DNA from: an uncultured Prevotellaceae bacterium
GTDB taxonomy: Bacteria; Bacteroidota; Bacteroidia; Bacteroidales; Bacteroidaceae
Assembly (NCBI GenBank): GCA_900313615.1
Contig: OMRP01000009.1
Span: forward strand, 1 to 64,000
Length of the DNA: 64,000 nt
Direction of reading: 5' to 3'
Both the position numbers and the translations under genes were made by a program. How positions within the stretch are numbered: the stretch's first letter is position 1; the number at the start of each line of letters is the position of its first letter. Below the pieces are notes generated by a model. That model saw only the letters and a program-made list of their open reading frames with translations, made no database searches and was not told the origin of the DNA. Below, in pieces: positions 26,613-34,383 of this stretch.

Positions 26613-27743
26613 ATGAAAACTAAAGCCATGCTGCTTCTACCGCTGTTTATGGCTTTCGGTTGCAACGGCAACGCTCGTAACAGTGGACAACAAGGCGAAG
26701 GCGACAGCACTGCCGTAGACACCGTGGAGCATCGTGTCACCCTGCTTTTCGGTGGCGACTTGATGCAGCACGACGGTCAGATTAAGGCCGCCCGTATGGC
26801 TGATGGCACATATAACTACGATGATGTGTTCGCACGCGTGAAAGATGAAATCAGTGAGGCAGACCTCGCCATCGCCAACTTCGAAGTGACACTTGGTGGC
26901 GCTCCCTACAAAGGTTATCCTCAGTTCTGCGCCCCTGATGAATACTTGAATGCCAGTTTAGACGCAGGTTTTGACATCCTGCTCACGGCGAACAACCACT
27001 GCGTGGACACCCGTGAACGTGGTCTGCGACGCACCATCGACATGATGGACTCGTTGAAGGTACCCCATTTGGGAACGTACAAGAACGCCGAGGAACGTGC
27101 CAAGCAATACCCGTTCATCATCGAACGCGATGGCATCCGTATCTGTCTGCTCAACTTTACTTATGGCACCAATGGCATCCCTGTGCCCGCCCCCTTCAAG
27201 GTGAATATGGAGGACACGGTGGAGATAGCCCGCGACTTGGCTCGCGCTCGCGAACTCAAGCCCGATGTGATTATCGCATTCCCCCACTGGGGCATCGAAT
27301 ATGTGCAGCAGCCCAACAAACAACAGCGAGCCCTCGTGGCTTGGTTGTTGGCACATGGTGTCGACCATGTCATCGGCGGCCACCCACATGTGGTGCAACC
27401 CTTCGAGGTGGAAGAGCGCAACGACGGTAAGCATCTAGTGGTGTATTCATTGGGTAACTTCGTGTCGAACATGACGAAGCCCAATACCGATGGCGGTGCC
27501 ATGGTACGCATGACACTCACCAAGAAAAATGGCAAGACACAGATGACCGACTGCGACTATTCACTCTTCTGGGTGTCACGTCCCGCCACCTCGGGCAAGA
27601 AGAACTTCCGCATCTTCCCCCTCTCCCACCCCATTGATGAGTTGAACGCAGCCGAACGCAGTTTGCGCCAACGATATATCAACACCACTGGCACCATGCT
27701 CGAGAAATACTGCAAGGGAATCAAGGAAAGGGTAAAAAAGTAA
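26613..27743 (+). CDS. CapA-family metallophosphatase-like lipoprotein
   Basis: 376 residues from the ATG at 26613 (MKTKAMLLLPLFMAFGC, lipobox FGC); the ATG at 26595 would add six polar residues before the signal peptide. The PGA_cap/CapA domain is clear: LLFGGDLMQHDGQ (metal ligands), NFEVTLGG, LTANNHCVDTRERGLRRT, AFPHWGIEY and VIGGHPHVVQPFE, with closing VVYSLGNFVSN. The family includes poly-gamma-glutamate synthesis protein CapA, but in Bacteroidetes the role is unproven. No other capBC genes adjoin. The basic tail KERVKK is encoded by the repeat array that follows. Confidence 0.85.
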   Translation: MKTKAMLLLPLFMAFGCNGNARNSGQQGEGDSTAVDTVEHRVTLLFGGDLMQHDGQIKAARMADGTYNYDDVFARVKDEISEADLAIANFEVTLGGAPYKGYPQFCAPDEYLNASLDAGFDILLTANNHCVDTRERGLRRTIDMMDSLKVPHLGTYKNAEERAKQYPFIIERDGIRICLLNFTYGTNGIPVPAPFKVNMEDTVEIARDLARARELKPDVIIAFPHWGIEYVQQPNKQQRALVAWLLAHGVDHVIGGHPHVVQPFEVEERNDGKHLVVYSLGNFVSNMTKPNTDGGAMVRMTLTKKNGKTQMTDCDYSLFWVSRPATSGKKNFRIFPLSHPIDELNAAERSLRQRYINTTGTMLEKYCKGIKERVKK

Positions 27744-27790
27744 AAGGGTAAAAAGGTAAAAAAGAAGGGGAAGAGAAAAAGGTAAAAAAG
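27725..27790. repeat. GTAAAAAG-type array at the end of the CapA-like gene
   Basis: Repeats of GTAAAAAA, GTAAAAGG and GTAAAAAG cover the last codons and the following 45 bases, matching the array after bglX. Confidence 0.75.
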
Positions 27791-27841
27791 AAAGGAGCGG
27801 AACCCTTCGGGTCTTTTTGAGGAACGAAGGTATTGATATAG

Positions 27842-27884
27842 GAAGATTGGTGTGCCGCGATTGGTACACCAATCTTCGTTTTTG
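27842..27884 (+). terminator. Terminator after the CapA-like gene
   Basis: GAAGATTGGTGT (27842-27853) pairs with ACACCAATCTTC (27866-27877) around a 12-base loop, followed by a GTTTTTG tract. Confidence 0.8.
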
Positions 27885-27983
27885 TTGAATATGGAAAGCT
27901 TTTTATCGGTGCACTTTCTTCGTGGTTGAAAGAACTGTCTTTTCGACAAAAAAGGCCCTTTTTTCAAAAAAAGAGACGTTTCT

Positions 27984-28015
27984 TTTGGTCGCGTACCATT
28001 ATATATGTACCTTTG
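27984..28015 (+). promoter_or_regulatory. Promoter of the 1040-residue surface protein gene
   Basis: TTTG (27984-27987), 20 bases, TACCTTTG (28008-28015), the canonical Bacteroidetes -33/-7 layout, about 105 bases before the ATG. Confidence 0.75.
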
Positions 28016-28120
28016 CATCCGATTATTTGGGATATTGTCGACAAATCGGACACATACAGTCAGGCGATTCTCTATTTTCCTAATAACCATATATCAAGCA
28101 AATCAAACTAATAACAAAAT

Positions 28121-31100
28121 ATGAGAAAACTTTTACAATTTACGTTATTAACACTACTTGCCATGTTGGTGTCGTTAACGGCAATGGCAGACGAGGAGCT
28201 TCTACGTTTTTCCGACAAAGGTTTTACAAATCAACAGGAAGTTACCACCGTAGATGCTACTAATTTCACCGTCACTTTTAACAAAGGTACAAATAGCAAT
28301 CCCCCTAAATATTACACAAACGGGGCTGCTGTTAGAGCGTATGGTGGTAATTATTTCACAGTATCATCTAGCTATGAGATTACCAAAATTGTGATTACTT
28401 TTGGAACTAGTGATGGTAGCAACGAAATTACCACAGATGTTGGAACCTACAATAATGGTTATTGGGAAGGGAGTTCGAAAAATGTTAAATTTACAATTGG
28501 AGGTACTTCTGGCAATAGACGAATAAGCGAAATTACCGTCACCTATACCACATCCTCCAACAAAGTAGCCACTCCCACCTTTAACCCTGTTGCAGGTGAG
28601 GTAGAAAAAGGAACACTTGTGTCGTTCAACTGCTCTACTGAGGGTATTATAACATATTATTACACCACCAATGGCGACGAACCCACAACCAGTAGTGCAT
28701 CTGGTACATCTTACACTGTCAACAGCGATGTCACCCTCAAAGTGATAGCCGTGAAAGATGGCATGGATAATAGTGATGTGGCGACGGCAACTTATACGAT
28801 AGCAAAGGCCGACCCCAATCTTGCTTTCTCGGAGACCAATGTTACTGCCAATTACGGTGAGACATTCACGCAGCCGACACTGACCCATGCCGAAGGATAC
28901 GATGGAACGATTACTTATACCAGTTCGAACAGTGCCATTACGGTTAACGAAACTACCGGTGAGGTAACCTTTGGCACTTCTGCTATAGGTCAGACCACAA
29001 CCATCACAGCTACGGCATCAGCCACAAACAACTTCAAGTCGAGTACGGCATCGTATGTGCTCAACGTAGTCGACCCCAATGCAATTATAGGAAATTTGAA
29101 TAGCGAAACCTTTGGTGAAGACCATAGTGGCTCTGCTCCTGCAGGTTACACAGCTTCTGGTATCATTGGAGGGGTTACCGTTACATATATCCGTAGTGAA
29201 ACGAATGTGAATGCCTATATCAGTAGTTCTGAGATTCGTTTGTACGATGGAACGATGTTGTCTTTTACAGCTCCAGAAGGATATTGTTTGAAATCTTTGA
29301 CGTTTAATACTAATCTTTCTAGTTGTTCAGCATCAACAGGTACAATTAGCGGAGCAACTTGGACGGCTCCTGATGAAGGCGAGGTGACATCCGTAACAAT
29401 TACTCATACGGGATCAACTAGATTGGACTTAAGTACTGTCACCATCCACCTTGCACAGACATCCACATCTACAGTGGCTAAACCAACTATCACTCCTGCA
29501 ACAGGTACCTATACCGAGGCACAGACGGTGACTATCACCAATAATGCTGAGGGGGCAACTGTCTATTATACTACAGATGGTACAAATCCCACGGCAGAGA
29601 GCACAGCATATACTGCACCTTTCATTCTGGGTAAAAACGGCACATATACCATCAAGGCCATAGCTGTTAGCGGTGAAGAGTCGAGTAGCGTAGCTTCGAG
29701 TACCATCACCATCAATATACCAGTGGCTGCACCTGTTTTCACAGAAACAGATGGAACCACTTTCACAGAGCCATACACCATCCATCTTACTGCTGAATCA
29801 GGACTTACAATATATTATGCTACAGGAAATGATAGTCCTGTCGACAACAAGGGCAATCTCTCAGGTGCAGCCATACAGTACAATGGAAGCATTGCAGACT
29901 TGTCGAAAGCTACAACCATCACAGCCGTGGCTGTGGATAAGGACGGCAATGTCAGTGAAACAGTCAGTGCCAGCTTTAAATACAACGGTGAGGTAGAATC
30001 TCCTTATTACGAGAATTTCGACCAAGGCTTAGGGAATTTTACGGTAGAAACAACAGGATCAAATTATCCGACATGGGTGTTCAGAACCACGTCGGGTAAC
30101 TATGGTACTCGTAAATATGCGTATGTCAATGGCAGTGGCAAATCAGGAACAGCACGATTGGTTTCTCCTGTCATCGACCTCACCGATGAGAGTATAGAGT
30201 CGGCTACGCTCAATTTCATTCATGCCGGACGTTTTTTCGAGGGATATGATCACACTGAATATCTCTCAGCAGAGGAGACTGCAGAAGGTTATGCACCTAC
30301 CCACGCTCAATTGTTTGTACGCGAAGAAGGTGGCGAATGGCAACAACTCACCATACCCAATTGGTTTACTCAGGCGAATCAAGGTGCTTCTGAAATCTAT
30401 ACTCGTACTAACTCGGGTGACATATCACTGGATGCGTATGCTGGGAAGAAAATTCAAGTCAGTTTCCTTTATACTGCCGATTCAGAATCAACAGGTATAT
30501 GGAATGTCTTGAAATTTGCCCTTACCACCACTAGTGTTGAGAAGGTGAACATGAACACCGACGGCTACGTGACATATGTGACGAAGAATGATATCGATTG
30601 GACTGAGACCCTAGCAAAAAACACTTCAGACGAGACGGTAAATGTGCACGGTTACAAAGTGATACAGTTCTCTAAAGAATCGGCGGTATTCGCAGAATTT
30701 GGTGTGGGTGAGAACGAAACGCTCATTCCTGCCGAGACACCCATTATCATTAAAGGAAAGAGGGGTATTAACGAACTGGTAATTGCCCGTTCAGAAAATG
30801 TGATTGAGAAACCGAGTAACAACTTACTTCGTCCTTCTTACGGTGATGTGACGGCTGCTGCCGGACAACATCTAATGGTATTCCAGAAAGAATCTGACTG
30901 GACTGAAAGCGATCCCTATAACAACTATGCGTTCTTCAAGCTAAAGGAGGGACGACTTATTCCTGAGCGAAAGGCTTACCTCAATGGAGCTGACGTGAGC
31001 GAAGAGATTACTGTAACCACCAATGCTGCTATGGGTATCTTCTTACTCGAAGATTTAGGCAATCCACAAGATTCTGGAACAACAGGCATCACACAATTTA

Positions 31101-31243
31101 GTGTTTTGCAAAACGATTCTTGGATGGCAGATGGAGTTGTTTATGACCTCAGTGGTAGGAAGATTGCCGAAAGCTTGCAACGTATGAACGGATTGGCCAA
31201 GGGCATTTATATCGTGAACGGACGTAAAGTGGTTATCAAATAA
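28121..31243 (+). CDS. Large secreted multidomain protein (chitobiase-type C-terminal repeats, choice-of-anchor region, sorting tail)
   Basis: 1040 residues, signal peptide MRKLLQFTLLTLLAMLVSLTAMA. Modules in order: a beta-sandwich N-domain (25-145); a CHB_HEX_C-like unit (about 150-228, TYYYTTNGDEPTTSSASG); an MBG/Ig-like unit (229-315); an unnamed unit (320-450); two CHB_HEX_C-like units (about 455-630, YYTTDGTNPTAESTAY and YYATGNDSPVDNKG); a choice-of-anchor-J-like region (about 632-800, YYENFDQGLGNFTVE); and a C-terminal domain ending YDLSGRKIAE...GKGIYIVNGRKVVIK-type. The last part is the usual export tail of Prevotella surface proteins. Base composition is more AT-rich than the neighbours. 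Probably an adhesin or glycan-binding surface protein. Confidence 0.75.
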   Translation: MRKLLQFTLLTLLAMLVSLTAMADEELLRFSDKGFTNQQEVTTVDATNFTVTFNKGTNSNPPKYYTNGAAVRAYGGNYFTVSSSYEITKIVITFGTSDGSNEITTDVGTYNNGYWEGSSKNVKFTIGGTSGNRRISEITVTYTTSSNKVATPTFNPVAGEVEKGTLVSFNCSTEGIITYYYTTNGDEPTTSSASGTSYTVNSDVTLKVIAVKDGMDNSDVATATYTIAKADPNLAFSETNVTANYGETFTQPTLTHAEGYDGTITYTSSNSAITVNETTGEVTFGTSAIGQTTTITATASATNNFKSSTASYVLNVVDPNAIIGNLNSETFGEDHSGSAPAGYTASGIIGGVTVTYIRSETNVNAYISSSEIRLYDGTMLSFTAPEGYCLKSLTFNTNLSSCSASTGTISGATWTAPDEGEVTSVTITHTGSTRLDLSTVTIHLAQTSTSTVAKPTITPATGTYTEAQTVTITNNAEGATVYYTTDGTNPTAESTAYTAPFILGKNGTYTIKAIAVSGEESSSVASSTITINIPVAAPVFTETDGTTFTEPYTIHLTAESGLTIYYATGNDSPVDNKGNLSGAAIQYNGSIADLSKATTITAVAVDKDGNVSETVSASFKYNGEVESPYYENFDQGLGNFTVETTGSNYPTWVFRTTSGNYGTRKYAYVNGSGKSGTARLVSPVIDLTDESIESATLNFIHAGRFFEGYDHTEYLSAEETAEGYAPTHAQLFVREEGGEWQQLTIPNWFTQANQGASEIYTRTNSGDISLDAYAGKKIQVSFLYTADSESTGIWNVLKFALTTTSVEKVNMNTDGYVTYVTKNDIDWTETLAKNTSDETVNVHGYKVIQFSKESAVFAEFGVGENETLIPAETPIIIKGKRGINELVIARSENVIEKPSNNLLRPSYGDVTAAAGQHLMVFQKESDWTESDPYNNYAFFKLKEGRLIPERKAYLNGADVSEEITVTTNAAMGIFLLEDLGNPQDSGTTGITQFSVLQNDSWMADGVVYDLSGRKIAESLQRMNGLAKGIYIVNGRKVVIK

Positions 31244-31259
31244 AGAGGAGGACAGCAAA

Positions 31260-31445
31260 ATGGACAAAATAAAGGATACAAAAGCATATAAGGCACCCGA
31301 AACATCGGCCATGAAGGCACTCGACACAAAAAATGTGCCCGTGCATTGGAGCAAGACTAATGACGGACCGATAGAATCCAATCAAGGCATGTGGGAGGAT
31401 GAGGATCCCACTACCACCTACAGTTTCAACCTTTGGGATGAATAG
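31260..31445 (+). CDS. Small hypothetical protein (61 residues)
   Basis: The ATG is 16 bases after the stop of the large surface protein. The peptide starts MDKIKDTKAYKAPETSAMKALDT, reminiscent of the short KxYxxPE-type proteins common in Bacteroidetes, and ends with an acidic, aromatic tail (WEDEDPTTTYSFNLWDE). No signal peptide. Position, composition and a normal start suggest a real co-transcribed gene, but no function can be named. The downstream sequence is a palindromic repeat block. Confidence 0.5.
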   Translation: MDKIKDTKAYKAPETSAMKALDTKNVPVHWSKTNDGPIESNQGMWEDEDPTTTYSFNLWDE

Positions 31446-31474
31446 AATACCCACCCAAATACCCACCCCGAAGA

Positions 31475-31633
31475 CCCACCCCAGCCCTCCCAAAGGGAGG
31501 GTGCGAAGGAGGTGGAAAGATTGACCAAACGGCTAACACATAATAAACCCCTGCAAGTGATACGACTTGCAGGGGATTATTATGTAACAATTGCTCCGTC
31601 TGTGCACCCTCCCTTTGGGAGGGCCGGGGTGGG
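31475..31633. repeat. Nested inverted repeat of GC-rich palindromic elements
   Basis: A 30-base element at 31475-31504 and its reverse complement at 31604-31633 agree in 29 of 30 positions. Each arm is itself a hairpin (CCCTCCC/GGGAGGG with a 3-base loop). A diverged copy lies at 45410-45440 (25 of 31 bases equal to the right arm). A terminator hairpin stands between the two arms. Confidence 0.85.
31548..31575. terminator. Bidirectional terminator between the small ORF and the GH43 gene
   Basis: CCCCTGCAAGT (31548-31558) pairs perfectly with ACTTGCAGGGG (31565-31575), loop of 6, with AT-rich sequence on both sides, between convergent genes. Confidence 0.82.
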
Positions 31634-31640
31634 TATTTCC

Positions 31641-32681
31641 TTATTCACTCTTCATCGTCTTAATGTTGCCGTCCTCGTCAATGTCGAGAGGCATTACCTT
31701 CAGGCTGCGGAGCCATGTGGTGTCGTTGGAAGGAACGCAGTCGTGATGGAAGAGATACCATTTCCCTTTGTACTGGGCGATGCTGTGGTGGGTGGTCCAT
31801 CCTACGACAGGCTCGAGGATAACACCTTGATAGGTGAACGGTCCATAGGGGTTGTCGCCCGTGGCATAGCAGAGGAAATGCGAGTCGCCCGTGGAATAAG
31901 AGAAATAATACTTGCCATTCATCTTGTGCATCCATGATGCCTCGAAGAAACGATGCGGATCACCTGCCTTCAGTGGCTGACCATCTTTGTCGAGGATGAC
32001 CACGGGACGTGGAGCCTCAACAAACTGTTTCACATCGCCACTCATGCGAGCCACGAAACTGGGCAGGGCGGGAGCGTCGGCAGAAGCCCACATCTCCGTC
32101 TTACGGTCAGGAGCATGGCCTATGTCAACCATACCGGCGGGAGCTTCTTCACCCTCTTTCTGTCCCACGGGAGCGAAGGGAGCTGCCAGAGGCATGTGCC
32201 ACTGCAGCTGTCCACCCCACAGACCTCCATAATAGCAGTAAATCTCTCCATCGTCATCCTTGAACACACAGGGGTCGATGCTCATGGCACCACGGATAGG
32301 CTGCGGTTCGGCTACGAACGGTCCCTCGGGACGGTCGGCCACGGCCACGCCAAGGTGGAAAGCGCCATTGTAGTCTTTGGCAGAGAAGATGAGGTAGTAC
32401 TTGCCATCTTTCTCCACCACGTCACTATCCCACAACTGTTTCTCAGCCCAGGGCACATCCTTCACGTCGAGAATCACGCCATGGTCGGTCACTTCACCTT
32501 CCATCACATCGTCCATGGAGAGCACATGATAGTCCTTCATCTGGAAGTGTCCACCATCATCATCGAAACATTCGCCGCTGTCCCAGTCATGCGAGGGATA
32601 GATATACAATCGGTCGTTAAACACATTGGCAGCAGGGTCTGCCATGTAATCACTTGGAAATAGATAACGTGTTTTTTTCAT
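31641..32681 (-). CDS. Glycoside hydrolase family 43 (beta-xylosidase/arabinofuranosidase)
   Basis: 346 residues without signal peptide, so an intracellular enzyme acting on imported xylo-oligosaccharides. GH43 five-bladed propeller landmarks: catalytic base in YMADPAANVF (Asp15), pKa-modulating Asp in SIDPCVFKDDDG (Asp136) and the general acid Glu in HRFFEASWMHKMNGKYYFSYS (Glu247). It is last in a minus-strand run with GH10, a four-helix protein, a sugar symporter and an esterase. Beta-xylosidase is the most likely activity given the neighbours; arabinosidase is possible. Confidence 0.88.
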   Translation of the reverse strand: MKKTRYLFPSDYMADPAANVFNDRLYIYPSHDWDSGECFDDDGGHFQMKDYHVLSMDDVMEGEVTDHGVILDVKDVPWAEKQLWDSDVVEKDGKYYLIFSAKDYNGAFHLGVAVADRPEGPFVAEPQPIRGAMSIDPCVFKDDDGEIYCYYGGLWGGQLQWHMPLAAPFAPVGQKEGEEAPAGMVDIGHAPDRKTEMWASADAPALPSFVARMSGDVKQFVEAPRPVVILDKDGQPLKAGDPHRFFEASWMHKMNGKYYFSYSTGDSHFLCYATGDNPYGPFTYQGVILEPVVGWTTHHSIAQYKGKWYLFHHDCVPSNDTTWLRSLKVMPLDIDEDGNIKTMKSE

Positions 32682-32776
32682 TGGTTGTTGGTTTTTGGGC
32701 CTCCCCCTATTCCCCTCGAAGGGAGGAGATAAAGCGGCAGAGGCTTTTGTGAATATTTTTATTTACTTTTTCTCTT

Positions 32777-33979
32777 TTACTTTTTTGCTTTTCCTGCCCC
32801 TACTAAATTTATCAGGTCTTTCACAAAAGGTTTCATGCGACTCTGGCGGTCAAAGAGCGTGGCATAGTCAGTGCGTCCCTTGATGGGGAAGTCGTTACGC
32901 CAGGAGTTGGCATCGTTCAGACACCAGAAGTTCACGCGGATGATGTCTTCATGATGGCGAAGCAACATCTTGTAGAAATCAATCCAGAACTGGCTTATTT
33001 TCGCCTCATGCGCCTTAGTGAGTCCATCTTTGTAGGGGTCCATCTCCGGGCGGTATGCGAACCTATCGCTGACGTTAGCTCCCGAGAAGCCGTAGGGATT
33101 GGGCAATACAGAGAGGTCGAGTTCAGAAAAGAACGTTGGTACACCTAGGGCAGCGATGGTCGAGATGGAATGGTCGTATTGCTTGATGACCGCATTATCG
33201 ACATTGTCTTCGAGAATCATGTGTCCCTGCATGCCAATGGCCGTGACAGGAAGCCCTTGTTGGATGAGTGGACGGAAGAAAGCCGCCACACCCTCCACCT
33301 TCGTGGGTTTGTTCATCGAGAAGTCATTGTAATACAACTCCGCGTTGGGGTCAGCCTCATGGGCATAGCGAAACGCCAAGGGGATATAGTCGGTTCCGAG
33401 AATCTGGTAGAACAGACTCTTTCGCGGCGTGCCATCATCTTCAAAAGCCTCATTCACCACATCCCAAGCATCCACACGCCCTTTGAAATGGCTCACGATG
33501 GTGGTGATATGCTCACGTATCCGTTTCTTCAACACTTCGGGCGACACCAATTTGCCGTCCTTGTCGAAGTGGAACCAGGGAGCGCACTGTGAATGCCAGA
33601 TGAGGCAATGGCCAAGCACCTTCATGCCCGCAGCCTTCGCCTTGTCGACGAACTGGTCGGCCAAAGTGAAGTCGTAGACACCCTCTTTCGGGTGGATGAC
33701 CTCGCATTTCATGCAGTTCTCAGCCACCACGAAATTGAAGTTCTCCGCAATGATGGGCCAGTCAGCCGTCTGGTCGTTGCTCACCTGACCCGTCACATCG
33801 TGCTCGTTGCTGCCCGACGGGTCAGCGGCCACCTGCCACTGGTTCACGCTAACGCCGGTGTACCAATAGTCACGGTAGGCTTCGCAGAGGGATTGCGCCC
33901 CTGCAGGGCTAAATGACAAATGACAAATGACAAATGACAAAAATACTACCCTAGTAATTTGGAATTGTGGATTATTCAT
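32777..33979 (-). CDS. xynA: GH10 endo-1,4-beta-xylanase
   Basis: 400 residues with signal peptide (MNNPQFQITRVVFLSFVICHLSFSPAGAQ). It cuts xylan backbones in the periplasm or outside. GH10 landmarks: ENCMKCEVIHP, GHCLIWHSQ, acid/base Glu177 in WDVVNEAF, nucleophile Glu286 in FFSELDLS, and NFWCLNDANSW. Residues 14-23 of the signal peptide are encoded by a perfect 7-bp tandem repeat (33911-33940), which reads as a hydrophobic peptide. The ATG overlaps the stop of the four-helix-bundle gene by 4 bases. Confidence 0.93.
   Translation of the reverse strand: MNNPQFQITRVVFLSFVICHLSFSPAGAQSLCEAYRDYWYTGVSVNQWQVAADPSGSNEHDVTGQVSNDQTADWPIIAENFNFVVAENCMKCEVIHPKEGVYDFTLADQFVDKAKAAGMKVLGHCLIWHSQCAPWFHFDKDGKLVSPEVLKKRIREHITTIVSHFKGRVDAWDVVNEAFEDDGTPRKSLFYQILGTDYIPLAFRYAHEADPNAELYYNDFSMNKPTKVEGVAAFFRPLIQQGLPVTAIGMQGHMILEDNVDNAVIKQYDHSISTIAALGVPTFFSELDLSVLPNPYGFSGANVSDRFAYRPEMDPYKDGLTKAHEAKISQFWIDFYKMLLRHHEDIIRVNFWCLNDANSWRNDFPIKGRTDYATLFDRQSRMKPFVKDLINLVGAGKAKK
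33911..33940. repeat. Perfect 7-bp tandem array inside the xylanase signal peptide
   Basis: AAATGAC is repeated four times on the plus strand (TTTGTCA on the coding strand), giving FVICHLS when read through three frames. A second, oppositely oriented array lies at 34357-34383. Confidence 0.92.
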
Positions 33980-34344
33980 TGTTGCTTGGATATATTTTGT
34001 TTTGTTGTTTTTATTGAAGCAATAAGTATTCTGATTATTTCATCTAAATCTTTATGAAGGGAAGAATACATACTCTCTGTTATGGCTCCTGTTCTAAATA
34101 GGACCTTAAACCAGTAAGATGTCTCACTCGCTTCTTTTAAAGATATGCTTAACTTACTGATAAAATCGCTTTTACTTTGAGCTTCAATACCTTCATGAAT
34201 GTTTGCTCCTATGCTTGTACCGCTTCGAAGCAATTGTTTAGAGATTATATACTCATTCTTTTCTTCAGTGAGGTACTTATAACAATTGACAATTCTTATC
34301 GCAAAATCGATAGATTTATCTGCCAAAATATTGTTTCTTGTCAT
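33976..34344 (-). CDS. Four-helix bundle protein (23S rRNA intervening-sequence protein family)
   Basis: 122 residues of the TIGR02436-type family. Landmarks: LADKSIDFAIRIVNCYKYL, QLLRSGTSIGANIHEGIEAQSKSDFISKLSISLKEASETSYW and IRILIASIKT. These proteins were first seen inside 23S rRNA intervening sequences, and free-standing copies are frequent in Bacteroidetes; biochemical role unknown. It is an odd member of a xylan locus. It sits between symporter and xylanase, overlaps the xylanase start by 4 bases, and is bracketed by 7-bp arrays in opposite orientation, so it may be a later insertion. Confidence 0.88.
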   Translation of the reverse strand: MTRNNILADKSIDFAIRIVNCYKYLTEEKNEYIISKQLLRSGTSIGANIHEGIEAQSKSDFISKLSISLKEASETSYWFKVLFRTGAITESMYSSLHKDLDEIIRILIASIKTTKQNISKQQ

Positions 34345-34356
34345 CGCTCAAATAAT

Positions 34357-34383
34357 TGTCATTTATCATTTGTCATTTGTCAA
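34357..34383. repeat. 7-bp array between symporter and four-helix-bundle genes
   Basis: TCATTTA, TCATTTG, TCATTTG, TCAATTA units, the reverse complement of the array at 33911-33940. The symporter stop codon (34380-34382) lies inside it. Confidence 0.82.
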
